From an uncultured Pseudomonadota bacterium (GTDB lineage: Bacteria; Myxococcota_A; UBA796; CAJQPC01), in NCBI GenBank assembly GCA_913060515.1, contig CAJXRZ010000048.1, forward strand, positions 1 through 44,316: DNA of 44,316 nt. Direction: 5' to 3'. Position 1 is the stretch's first letter, and every line of letters starts with the position of its first letter. Position numbers and translations under genes: made by a program. Shown here piece after piece: positions 7,453 through 15,240 of the stretch. The notes below the pieces were generated by a model, which did no database searches, had not been told where the DNA came from, and was given only the letters and a program-made list of their open reading frames with translations.

Positions 7453-7967
7453 ATCAGGCCCTTGCGCTTCTTCACGTCGCGCATCGCCTTCTGCATGGCG
7501 ATCTCGTAGTCCACGGTGCCTTCGCGCTCGTTCTTGATGCTGGCGACCGCCTCTTCACGCAAGGCACGCTCGTCCACGTCGTGGCTGCGGAGCAGGTCCA
7601 GAGTCTTGCGCCACAGCAGCGCATCCTCTGTGTAGACCTCTTCGACGAAACGGCTGATCATGAAGTTCTCGATAAACTGGCGGGCCAGGAACTTACCGAC
7701 AGCGTCGCCGGTGGGATGGTTCCACTCCTCTGCCAAACGACTGCGCCACTTACCAAACTGGTCGTAGCTGACGTTGGAGATGCTCATCTGCTCCTTGACC
7801 CGCTCACGGAGCTGGAAGTCACGGCGCAGGTACTCTTCCATAATGGAGACCAGATCCAACTCCGCCTCAGCGAAGTTCTCGGGCTCTACCTCGATGTCCC
7901 CACCATTTGCGAGCTCAGCGATGATGTTCGCGGCGATGGCCGGAATTCGGGCGCGGTACAGCTTCAT
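7449..7967 (-). CDS. DUF507 family protein
   Basis: The 172-residue protein begins M-K-L-Y-R-A-R-I-P-A-I-A-A-N-I-I, the characteristic start of DUF507 proteins, which are helical, soluble and found mostly in Deltaproteobacteria/Myxococcota and Aquificae; function is unknown. It is duplicated in layout: a second half repeats the theme of a helix rich in Glu/Arg ending in D-V-K-K-R-K-G-L-I, typical of the family. AAGGAGG lies 6 nt before the ATG, a strong SD. Its stop overlaps the probable CTG start of the next lipoprotein. The upstream gene is the large acidic protein (57-base gap). Confidence 0.85.
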   Translation of the reverse strand: MKLYRARIPAIAANIIAELANGGDIEVEPENFAEAELDLVSIMEEYLRRDFQLRERVKEQMSISNVSYDQFGKWRSRLAEEWNHPTGDAVGKFLARQFIENFMISRFVEEVYTEDALLWRKTLDLLRSHDVDERALREEAVASIKNEREGTVDYEIAMQKAMRDVKKRKGLI

Positions 7968-8024
7968 GGCAAGCCTCCTTGGTGACCCGCCTTAGCCCAG
8001 CGCGCGCCCTGCGGCCATGCCGGG

Positions 8025-11006
8025 TCAGTGCCCTTGGGCCTCGTCAAAGGCCATCATCATCTGGTCAAGGGAGAGGGGATCGGCACGATCCCGTGCGGAC
8101 AGGGTCCAAGTGTCGTCGCTGGAGGGCGAGAAACGCTCTCGGATCTTGTCCTTTGCAAAGGCCAAGTAGGCCTGGCGGGTGTGCTCGGTGTCGTAGCGGT
8201 GTACGTCCACCAAGGTGCTGCCGTAGGACCGGCCAAAGACCATCTCCCCTTCCTTGCGCACAACCACATATCCCTGGAAGAGAAAGTCCAGGTCACGCCG
8301 AGAGATCGCTGGCTGACTGGGCGTGCTGGGCTCCGGGTCCGGAGGCAACTCTGGCTCGTCCAGATCCAAGTCCAGCCCCAAGTCTGGGAAGACCGGGGCA
8401 ACAGAGCTGGCGTTTGTGGGCAGATCATCGTCCCACTCTCGGTCCAGCGAGCTCTCGCCCGCCAGCTCCGAGCCCAGGGAAGCCCCCAAGAGAGCTGCGC
8501 CGGCCGACTTGCCCACGTCTCCAGCCTGACTGAGCTCGTCATCCCAGTCGATCTGAAGGTCATCGTCGTGGCTGGGTGTGCTCGGCTCCGGCGGCGGCAA
8601 AAAGTAGCCATCCCCCTCGGTGCTCAACACCTGGTCCGTCGACTCAGGGGCCCGGTCATCCTCGATGGACAGATCATCTGTGGCACCCAGCAGGTCGTGT
8701 ACCGACTCCACATGCTCCACCCGGCCTGAGAACTCGCCAGACTCCTCGAAGCTCCCAAACTCCACCGAGTCCACCGAGTCCACCGAGTCCACCGAGTCCA
8801 CCTCTGAGTCCTCGTCCTCGTCGTCCTCGATCTCTACGTCAAAGGCAACGCCATCATCGTCGATGGAGTCCACCTCCGAGATCTCGGAGACTGGGTCCGG
8901 CATCTCAATGGAAGGTGGCGGCTCGGTGCTCTCCGGCTCGATGCTCAACGAGTCCTCCATCAGAGGCTCAAGCCCCAAGGAAGGCTCAACGGAGAGATCG
9001 GAGTCCAGGCTGTCCATCGTGGACTCGGTGTACTCCGCCAGGAGGCTGTCTACGCCGCCCCCCAACTCGAACTCTCCATCGGAGTCCAGGCTGATCACTG
9101 GCAAGGAAGGCTCGGAGTACTCGGAGCCCATCCCCGTATCCGAAGGCTTCAGATCCTCGTTCAGAGAACGGTCCAAGCTCTCGGAGAGCACGGACTCGCC
9201 CGCGGGCATGATGTCTTGGGAGTAGGGCTCCAGGAGCCGGTCGACCTCGGGGTCATCGGCACGGCTGGCCAGCTCGAAGGCGCCGAGCAAGTCGTAGGAC
9301 ACCGCCTCCCCAAGATCCTCGGTAGAGTTGCCCAGGTCCAGCGCTGGCAGCTCCCCCGTGTCGCCAACCAAGTCACTCAAACCGGCCCAGTCGCTGGGCG
9401 GGCTGACGTCTTCCTCCACGCTGACCGGCGTGGGCGCAAAGGGGTCTTCGATGGGTCCGGTGGGCCCATCCTCGTGGGTCATGGAGTCCTCGTCCCAGAC
9501 GCTCGCCGGAGCTGTTTGTGCGAAGAACACGGCCTCGACTGGGGGACCCTGGATGACGAGCACATCGCCGCTCCACCCACCTGCGAGGGGCCCTTCTGCG
9601 CCAGAGACGCGGGCCGCTCCACTCAGAGAGAGCTCCCCAAAGGGGCCCATGTCCAAGCGAAGATTGTCCAGACCCGCTCGCAGCTCATCTTCAAAGATTC
9701 GGCCGCTCGGCGCGTCGGAGAAGACCGCCAAAAAAGGTGGTCCTCCCTTCACTGTTCGTCCATTGAGTTCCGATGCACGGGAGCCCATGTGCACCCAGAA
9801 TTTGCTCAGGGCCCCCAGCGCCGGAAGCGCCATTGCGTGGCTGGACAACCCCGCAGCGAGCTCACCAAGGGTGGCCCCGACCACATAGCCGTGAATGGCC
9901 TCGTCCAGGGAGCCAGGGCTGAGCAGCTCCAGCAGTGGCGCCTGAACGGGGGTGCCGTCGCTGACCCACTGGCCACCCTGTCGCTCCACTGGCAAGATCG
10001 CAGCGCTCAGGCTGGCGAGTAGATCCAGGCGCCGCAAGGCGTTGACCACCTCGAGCAGACTGGATGTGGCGGCAACGAGACCCGGGCCGAGCAGGCTGCG
10101 TGCTTCTGCGACGCTCAGGCCTTGCTTGCGCAGTGCAGCCTCGCTCATCAGCGCCGGAAGCAGCGACAAGCTCAGACCGACCACTGGGGGATTGAGGAGC
10201 TGGGCTTGGAGCGAGGCCCCCTCCCCTGCAAGAGAACGCAGAGTCGCGCCTGCGCCAGAGTCCTGAGCCATGCCCTCTTCCAGGGCGCCCTTGGCCGCCA
10301 ACCAGGCGGCATCCAAGGTGCCTTGGCTTGCAGGCATCTCCAAGATTCGAGCCACCAGGACCAGGTCTCTTGGGAACTCCAGGTCATCTGGCCGAAGCAC
10401 CAGCGGCAGTCGACTGGCCGCCAGGGCTTGGTAGACGCGACCTGGGCGCGCCATGCCGCCCGTGCGGGCAAAAGCCACACCCAGGCGAGCCTGTAGCGAG
10501 AAAGCCAAGGCGCCCAGCAGCTCCCCGCGGGGGGCGCCCTTCATGGCCTCCATGCGTTCGACGGCTTGGCGCAATCGCTCCTGTTCTGGAACCCGACGCA
10601 GCAGGACTTCGTCCCCGAGCAGCAACCCGGAGCACTGGCGTGAGAACTCAAGCACAACCAGGGTCTGAGCCTTGATCCCGTAGACAGCCGACTCGCAGAG
10701 CAGCTCACAGAGGACCCGAACCAGGGCGTCATCTTCTAGAGCCGCCGGGCTCAAAGCACGCATGGGCTCCACAGCACGGCCTGCGTGGGCCTCTTCCAAG
10801 CGCGTGAGAAGGGTCTGCGCCAAGGGCGCGCGCAAGCGCCCAGAGAAGGCACAAGGAGCCATGGGCAGCTCGCTGCCGTGTACCTCAATCGGAATCAGGC
10901 CAGGCATCTCCGAGACGAGGTCCGGCACCAAGGCCAGGGCCTCGTCAGTGCGGGAGAGCCAACGCGCGTTCGCGAGGGCCGCCTTTAGGGAGCGCAGGGC
11001 GTCCAT
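8025..11006 (-). CDS. Large acidic protein with disordered middle, unknown function (993 aa)
   Basis: The N-terminal 500 residues are Leu/Ala-rich and look alpha-helical (helical-repeat style), with no signal peptide, so it is probably cytoplasmic. Residues about 500-890 are low-complexity, rich in Asp, Glu, Ser and Pro and probably disordered, including an exact D-S-V tandem repeat. A small ordered C-terminal domain of about 85 residues starts at D-L-D-F-L-F-Q-G-Y-V-V-V-R-K-E-G-E. I recognise no family. The frame opens at a TTG at 11042; I prefer the ATG at 11006 because no SD precedes the TTG, although support for the ATG is also weak. It lies between the kinase gene (71-base gap) and DUF507. 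Confidence 0.7.
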   Translation of the reverse strand: MDALRSLKAALANARWLSRTDEALALVPDLVSEMPGLIPIEVHGSELPMAPCAFSGRLRAPLAQTLLTRLEEAHAGRAVEPMRALSPAALEDDALVRVLCELLCESAVYGIKAQTLVVLEFSRQCSGLLLGDEVLLRRVPEQERLRQAVERMEAMKGAPRGELLGALAFSLQARLGVAFARTGGMARPGRVYQALAASRLPLVLRPDDLEFPRDLVLVARILEMPASQGTLDAAWLAAKGALEEGMAQDSGAGATLRSLAGEGASLQAQLLNPPVVGLSLSLLPALMSEAALRKQGLSVAEARSLLGPGLVAATSSLLEVVNALRRLDLLASLSAAILPVERQGGQWVSDGTPVQAPLLELLSPGSLDEAIHGYVVGATLGELAAGLSSHAMALPALGALSKFWVHMGSRASELNGRTVKGGPPFLAVFSDAPSGRIFEDELRAGLDNLRLDMGPFGELSLSGAARVSGAEGPLAGGWSGDVLVIQGPPVEAVFFAQTAPASVWDEDSMTHEDGPTGPIEDPFAPTPVSVEEDVSPPSDWAGLSDLVGDTGELPALDLGNSTEDLGEAVSYDLLGAFELASRADDPEVDRLLEPYSQDIMPAGESVLSESLDRSLNEDLKPSDTGMGSEYSEPSLPVISLDSDGEFELGGGVDSLLAEYTESTMDSLDSDLSVEPSLGLEPLMEDSLSIEPESTEPPPSIEMPDPVSEISEVDSIDDDGVAFDVEIEDDEDEDSEVDSVDSVDSVDSVEFGSFEESGEFSGRVEHVESVHDLLGATDDLSIEDDRAPESTDQVLSTEGDGYFLPPPEPSTPSHDDDLQIDWDDELSQAGDVGKSAGAALLGASLGSELAGESSLDREWDDDLPTNASSVAPVFPDLGLDLDLDEPELPPDPEPSTPSQPAISRRDLDFLFQGYVVVRKEGEMVFGRSYGSTLVDVHRYDTEHTRQAYLAFAKDKIRERFSPSSDDTWTLSARDRADPLSLDQMMMAFDEAQGH
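8761..8802. repeat. 9-bp tandem repeat TCCACCGAG, 4.7 copies
   Basis: The unit TCCACCGAG is repeated perfectly and in frame within the acidic protein gene, encoding Asp-Ser-Val repeats on the minus strand. Such exact short repeats can change copy number by slippage without breaking the frame. Confidence 0.85.
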
Positions 11007-11076
11007 GAAGTCCGGAGATTGTGGGCCCACAGAGCTTAGCAAAGTCGCTGCAAAGCAGGGCGGACTCCCAAGCGAC

Positions 11077-12024
11077 TCAGGCGCTCTCTTTCGCCCGCAA
11101 GAGCTTCAGCGCGAAGGCCAGCGCCTGCTGAGCTATCGGGCTCCGACCCTCCAATTCCCGGAAAGCACCCGTTCCAGCAAAGGCCCCGTGGGACCGTAGC
11201 AACACCTCGCAGGCGGCGTGGGTTGAGATGTCCCTGCTCGCCCATTCTTCCGAGGGATTCCGGTCCCCTGCGGCGTAAAGAAAGTCATGTGCAAGGGAGT
11301 CGCTTTGGCCCTCCACAAGGGCATGCATCCAGAGGTGGGCCGCCAAATGCCCTAGGTCTTGTGCGGGGTGACCTAGGGTACAGAGCTCCCAGTCGATGAT
11401 CCAAGGGCGCCCCTGCCGGTCCACCAACACCGACGGCGGCCAGAGGTCACCCATCACGAAACTTGACCCCCTCTCCAACAGGCGAAGGCCAAGCTCCTCG
11501 GCGCGGGCTCCCAACTCGGCGGCATCCGGCACAGAGAGCTCCGCCAAGAGCGGCCCAATGCTCTGATACTGAACGAGCAAACGCGTCCGCTGAACGGGCA
11601 GGTTGTGCAGCTCCGGCGCCTGTGAATCCGAGTGAAGTCTCATCAGCCAATCCGCCAGGGTCTGCAACAGCGCGTCCCCCTCTCCGGCGCGCAGGAGCTC
11701 GTTCAGGTCCCGACACGCTCCCAGATCCTGAAGAATCAAGGTGCTTCCCTCGAAGTCCAGGAGTTTGGGGACGCCGATGCGCTGATCTCTGCGCTGGCCA
11801 ACCCACTGCAGGGCTTGGGCCTCAAAGTAGGCCCGAGACGGGTCCAGCGGGAGCTCCGGGCGCGAGGCCACGTAGGGCGGCGCGTGCTTGACGATGACGC
11901 TGTCTCCCCGGGTCAAGAACACGCGAAAGACATGGTTGAGCAGCCCCCCGCTCAGCGCTTCCGCGTGGGTGCTCGCCAGGCCCAGGCGCTGGGCGACGTG
12001 GGCCTGGGCCGCGGTGGCGTTCAC
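11077..12024 (-). CDS. APH-type small-molecule kinase (possibly methylthioribose-kinase-like)
   Basis: The 315-residue protein has a protein-kinase-like aminoglycoside phosphotransferase fold: L-S-G-G-L-L-N-H-V-F-R-V nucleotide loop, V-I-V-K with the conserved lysine, catalytic-loop M-G-D-L-W-P-P-S-V-L-V (the usual His is Met and the usual Asn is Ser) and metal-binding I-I-D-W-E. Ser in place of Asn also occurs in methylthioribose kinases. It follows an MTA/purine nucleoside phosphorylase gene, so a substrate from methylthioadenosine or nucleoside salvage is plausible but unproven. I choose the GTG at 12024, which overlaps the upstream stop as GTGA; an upstream TTG at 12057 is the alternative start. 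Confidence 0.72.
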   Translation of the reverse strand: MNATAAQAHVAQRLGLASTHAEALSGGLLNHVFRVFLTRGDSVIVKHAPPYVASRPELPLDPSRAYFEAQALQWVGQRRDQRIGVPKLLDFEGSTLILQDLGACRDLNELLRAGEGDALLQTLADWLMRLHSDSQAPELHNLPVQRTRLLVQYQSIGPLLAELSVPDAAELGARAEELGLRLLERGSSFVMGDLWPPSVLVDRQGRPWIIDWELCTLGHPAQDLGHLAAHLWMHALVEGQSDSLAHDFLYAAGDRNPSEEWASRDISTHAACEVLLRSHGAFAGTGAFRELEGRSPIAQQALAFALKLLRAKESA

Positions 12025-12791
12025 GAAGACTCGAAGCGGTACAAGCTGTTGGCCCAAGGCAAGGCTGGGGCCTGGGCCAGGAAGCCGCGGATGACCTGGA
12101 GCGTGGCCGCACGGGATTGCTCCAGGGACTCGGCGAGGCCGGCGTCATCGGGGGTCAGGCCGCCGGCCACCGAGTATTTGTGGCCCACCACCAGGGCGGC
12201 CGTGGGGATCTGCAGCTCGTTGGCCAAGATGACCTCGGGGGCGAGGGTCATGCTGTTGACCTGTGCGCCCAGGGAAGCGGCGTAGCGGTTCTCGGCCGAT
12301 GTCTTGGTGCGGGGACCTTGGACGTACAAGAACTCCAGACGACGCTCGGGCAAGACACATCTCTGGGTGAGCCACTCCCCCAGTCCCGCATGGAAGAGCC
12401 CCTCCTGAATCACCAGGTGCCCTTGGCCGGGCTGCGGGCGCTCAAAGAGGGTGCAGGCGCTGCCGTCTGGGAGGCGGTTGTCCAGCATCAGCAGGTCCTT
12501 GAGCAGCATGGGCTGGTACAGAGGCACGCTTGGATCGAGCACGCCCACGGAGCTGGTGACCAGCAGCGCGTGGCAACCCACCGCTTGCAAGGCCAGCGCC
12601 TGCGCCCGGTAGTCGATCTGGTTTGGAAGTCGGGCGTGCGGCAGACCGTGTCGGAAGAGCAGCAGCCCGTCACTCTGAGGCTCCCGGTGCAGGGTGACGG
12701 GCCCCCGTGCGGTCTCGACGGTCTCCGAACGCAAACCTGGGAAATCCTGGGCACCGGAGAACGCAGAACCCAAGATGACGCAGCGGGACAT
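12021..12791 (-). CDS. 5'-methylthioadenosine / purine nucleoside phosphorylase family
   Basis: The 256-residue protein matches the trimeric PNP/MTAP family: an N-terminal I-L-G-S-A-F-S-G phosphate-binding strand, L-L-F-R-H-G, a V-T-S-S-V-G-V-L segment, Y-V-Q-G-P-R-T-K-T-S-A-E-N-R with the conserved Glu, and V-N-S-M-T-L-A-P-E-V-I-L-A-N-E-L, the base/ribose-binding Met-Thr segment of MTAPs. It should split methylthioadenosine or a purine nucleoside with phosphate. The M-T-L-A-P-E-V stretch favours MTA over inosine. It starts with ATG immediately after the TGA of the upstream gene, preceded by a G-run, and overlaps the kinase gene by 4 bases, so the genes are translationally coupled. Confidence 0.82.
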   Translation of the reverse strand: MSRCVILGSAFSGAQDFPGLRSETVETARGPVTLHREPQSDGLLLFRHGLPHARLPNQIDYRAQALALQAVGCHALLVTSSVGVLDPSVPLYQPMLLKDLLMLDNRLPDGSACTLFERPQPGQGHLVIQEGLFHAGLGEWLTQRCVLPERRLEFLYVQGPRTKTSAENRYAASLGAQVNSMTLAPEVILANELQIPTAALVVGHKYSVAGGLTPDDAGLAESLEQSRAATLQVIRGFLAQAPALPWANSLYRFESS

Positions 12792-13277
12792 TCAGCCCCC
12801 CAGCAAGGCTTGGTGCAGCGCAGGGTCCGCAGGCAGTCTCAGCCAGAGCAGCTCGATGGGCCGCTCTTTGACGAAGATCATCGGGTAGGGCTGCATGACG
12901 GCGTCCATAAACACAAAGGGGTAGCCGACCTCCAGGGGTTCCTCGTCGTGGGCGCGGAACTCCAGGGTGTTGGCCTGGTCCAGCAGACAGGCGTCCAGAT
13001 CCTCCAAGCCCGACTTGGTGGCGTGGATGTATGCCCCTTGGGCCTTGCCATCTGAGGCGATGGTGAAGTTCACGAAGACCTCGCCCACCGTCACTCTGCC
13101 GGCCGCGCTGGAGTAGGCGTAGCACTGCTCAAAGCGCGGGATCTGCTCCATCATCATGGCGTGGATCTCCGGCGTCGAGAGGTAGAGCTCCAGCTCTTCT
13201 GCGTCGGTGGCCACGCTGCCTCGGGTGCCAAGGCCTTGGGCAAAAACGAGCTCAAACGCCAAGAGGAGAAGGGTCAT
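12792..13277 (-). CDS. Secreted AgmX/PglI C-terminal-domain protein
   Basis: The 161-residue product begins with a short signal peptide (M-T-L-L-L-L-A-F-E-L-V-F-A-Q). The core (about 60-140) has the pattern seen at the C-terminus of AgmX/PglI and in TonB-like proteins: V-T-V-G-E-V-F-V-N-F-T-I-A-S-D-G-K-A, then a conserved L-D-x-C segment (D-L-D-A-C) and V-G-Y-P-F-V-F. In Myxococcota such domains occur in envelope and gliding/transport proteins; a specific role here is not known. The ATG at 13277 overlaps the preceding stop (ATGA) and lies within a region where a longer frame exists only as a shadow. The next gene in the operon is the MTA phosphorylase. Confidence 0.75.
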   Translation of the reverse strand: MTLLLLAFELVFAQGLGTRGSVATDAEELELYLSTPEIHAMMMEQIPRFEQCYAYSSAAGRVTVGEVFVNFTIASDGKAQGAYIHATKSGLEDLDACLLDQANTLEFRAHDEEPLEVGYPFVFMDAVMQPYPMIFVKERPIELLWLRLPADPALHQALLGG

Positions 13278-14113
13278 GGGCTGGCCTCCTGCGCGCTTCT
13301 CTGAAAGCTGCCAACGAAGTGTTGTCTCTGGGAGACCTTGGCTCCGCTGCCTTGGTAGTCCACGGCCATCACGCGGGTCCAGTCCAGGGTGTGCTTCTCC
13401 ATGCTGGCGTCGGCCACCCGCATGACCACCTGGCCCTGGGCTTGGCCACTGAGGACCATCGTGGCCTGGGCGGGGGTGTCCAGACCGCGGCCCTCCAGCT
13501 TGCCCTGGTAGCCCAAGACCACCCGCTGGGGGCTTCGCTCGAGCGCCGTCCACTCAGCGTGCAGCGTGCTGTGCATGCGCCTCTGTTTGGCGACCAAGAA
13601 GGGCCAGTTCTGACGTCTCCAGCCGCTCTCTCCTTCCTTGAGGTCCGGCACGGTGGGGCTGATGCCAACAAAGACGAAGTCCAGAACCTCGCCATAGCGG
13701 GGCGCGCCGGCCAGATGCTCTGCGCCGCGAAGGGCCAGGACCTCGCCGTTGTCAAAGCCGCGCAGCTCTACGCTCTTTCCTGAGAGCTCGGTGCGGCTCC
13801 AGGGTCCTTCCGCCGAAGGTGCGCTCTCCACCAAGCCGAAACGAACCACCCAACCTTGGGAGTCGTCCTGGTAGCGCCGGGCATAGCTGCGAGAGATACT
13901 GCCGCGCAGCCACTCCTGCTGTTCGGTGTAGGCCGCCAAGGCCGCGATGGGCTCCCCTGCGGCGTCTACGCCCTCGGTCTGGTAGTCGGCGGCCAGCTCA
14001 AAGCGCCAGACAGGTGGGGCCTCGGGGACCGCAACGGGAGCGGGGGTGGCCGCACAGGCCAAGAGTACGAAGAACATGGGGAGCATGTAGCCCAGGTGGC
14101 CCAGGGGAGGCAT
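13274..14113 (-). CDS. Lipoprotein, unknown function (279 aa)
   Basis: The protein starts with a hydrophobic signal ending in V-L-L-A-C (Cys20), then an Ala/Pro/Val linker and a beta-rich body without recognisable motifs, containing repeated pairs of aromatic residues (for example Q-E-W-L-R-G-S, E-G-P-W-S-R-T, Q-N-W-P-F-L). A second ATG at 14086 would give a shorter signal and cannot be excluded; neither start has a good SD. The gene is the first of the leftward operon (13274, 12792, 12021, 11077 and perhaps further) and is divergent from the MobA-like gene across 29 bases. The stop overlaps the next start as ATGA. Confidence 0.65.
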   Translation of the reverse strand: MPPLGHLGYMLPMFFVLLACAATPAPVAVPEAPPVWRFELAADYQTEGVDAAGEPIAALAAYTEQQEWLRGSISRSYARRYQDDSQGWVVRFGLVESAPSAEGPWSRTELSGKSVELRGFDNGEVLALRGAEHLAGAPRYGEVLDFVFVGISPTVPDLKEGESGWRRQNWPFLVAKQRRMHSTLHAEWTALERSPQRVVLGYQGKLEGRGLDTPAQATMVLSGQAQGQVVMRVADASMEKHTLDWTRVMAVDYQGSGAKVSQRQHFVGSFQRSAQEASP

Positions 14114-14142
14114 CCAGCAAAGGGCGGGATAGCCATCCTTCC

Positions 14143-14700
14143 ATGTCCCCTGCCCTGCTCACCGGCGTCGACTTTGTGCTGCTTGCGGCAGGTGCCTCCA
14201 CGCGCATGGGCAGGCCGAAGGCGCTCCTGCCAGGCAGAAGCGGCTGGCCTCTGGTGCGGGAGTGGTTGCAGCTTGCGATGGACGCTGGGATCCCCAAGCC
14301 CTGGGTGGTCCTGGGAGCACATCAGGATCAGCTCCTCCCCCATCTTCCTGCTGGCACCCGCCTCTGGGAGAACCGGGACTGGGCCAAGGGCGGGGCCACC
14401 GATTCCCTGCGCTCGGTCTGGCCAAAGCTGCGCAAGCGCGTGATCTTTACGCCTGTCGACCTGCCCCCGTGCACGGTGCAAGAGCTCCAGGCCCTGGCCC
14501 TCTCCAAGGGGGAGAGCGCCTTGTCCCACGGCGGAGCGCTCGGCCACCCCGCCGCATTGGACCACCGCCTGCCCTTTCCGGCACAGCGCTCCATGCGCGA
14601 GGTCATGCTGGGCGCAGTGCCCATTCCCTCGGGCCCAGAGTGCCTGCTGAACCTGAACACCCCGAAGGACTACCAGGACTGGATCACTCCCGCAGGCTGA
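14143..14700 (+). CDS. MobA-like nucleotidyltransferase (GT-A fold)
   Basis: The 185-residue protein has the MobA/MocA signature L-L-A-A-G-A-S-T-R-M-G-R-P-K-A-L-L-P at residues 13-30 and the metal-binding strand F-T-P-V-D-L-P around residue 107, and ends in L-N-L-N-T-P-K-D-Y, as in molybdenum cofactor nucleotidyltransferases and related NTP transferases. It should transfer a nucleotide to a cofactor, sugar or lipid head group; no other cofactor gene is nearby to fix the substrate. The frame is open further upstream, but the ATG at 14143 is where similarity begins; no SD is evident. It is divergent from the lipoprotein gene at 14113 and overlaps the convergent lipoprotein gene at its 3' end by 17 bases. 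Confidence 0.8.
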   Translation: MSPALLTGVDFVLLAAGASTRMGRPKALLPGRSGWPLVREWLQLAMDAGIPKPWVVLGAHQDQLLPHLPAGTRLWENRDWAKGGATDSLRSVWPKLRKRVIFTPVDLPPCTVQELQALALSKGESALSHGGALGHPAALDHRLPFPAQRSMREVMLGAVPIPSGPECLLNLNTPKDYQDWITPAG

Positions 14701-15154
14701 TCTCGATCCAAGCCTCGGCGGTCACCTCGTCCCCCATCGCGTCCGTGGCGATGACCACCATTCGGGCCTCCTTGCCGCGCAGGACCTCCAGATCCTCAGA
14801 CTCCACGAAGTCGGGGTGATCGATGGGCGTGGCGGTCCCCCACATCAGCCCCGCGCCGTCCTCCTGGCAGTAGGCGATCATGTCTTCGTAGAGGAACTCC
14901 CCCAAGACCTCGCCGTCCACTTCGGTGCGCATTTCCAAATCCAGGAACTGGTCCGCGATGCGAAGGCCCGTGCTTCGGGCACGGAATGGCAGACCAAAGC
15001 CGCCCTGAGGCGGGGTCATGATCTCCACGACCTGACCGTCTTCGAAGGCCGCGAACTCGGTGCCAGAGCCCTCTCCCAACACCAGGGAGGTCTCCCCACG
15101 GCCGGCACAGAGCTGGTCGGGGGACCAGCACCCAAGGAACAACGCAAGAAACAT
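14684..15154 (-). CDS. Small lipoprotein or secreted protein (156 aa)
   Basis: The product starts with a short hydrophobic stretch ending in L-F-L-G-C (Cys9), a possible lipobox, followed by a second Cys at residue 16. The rest is acidic and beta-rich with one further Cys; no family is recognised. I choose the ATG at 15154, preceded by GGAGAGAAGG; a TTG five codons upstream would otherwise start the frame. The gene is divergent from the TSP3-repeat gene and overlaps the convergent MobA-like gene by 17 bases. Confidence 0.6.
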   Translation of the reverse strand: MFLALFLGCWSPDQLCAGRGETSLVLGEGSGTEFAAFEDGQVVEIMTPPQGGFGLPFRARSTGLRIADQFLDLEMRTEVDGEVLGEFLYEDMIAYCQEDGAGLMWGTATPIDHPDFVESEDLEVLRGKEARMVVIATDAMGDEVTAEAWIEISLRE

Positions 15155-15240
15155 AGACCTTCTCTCCAAGCCCTCTCACAGGGTATCCGCCGCCTGGAGT
15201 GGGTGATAGCCTCTGAACTCAGAAAGCCCCTAGGAGTCCC

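Noticed and set aside
8620-9225. Serine/glutamate-rich 201-codon plus-strand frame
   Set aside because: Antisense of the acidic low-complexity region of the large minus-strand protein.
13819-14142. Upstream extension of the MobA-like frame
   Set aside because: Arg/Pro-rich, not protein-like, and antisense to the divergent lipoprotein gene; the GT-A signature starts after the ATG at 14143.
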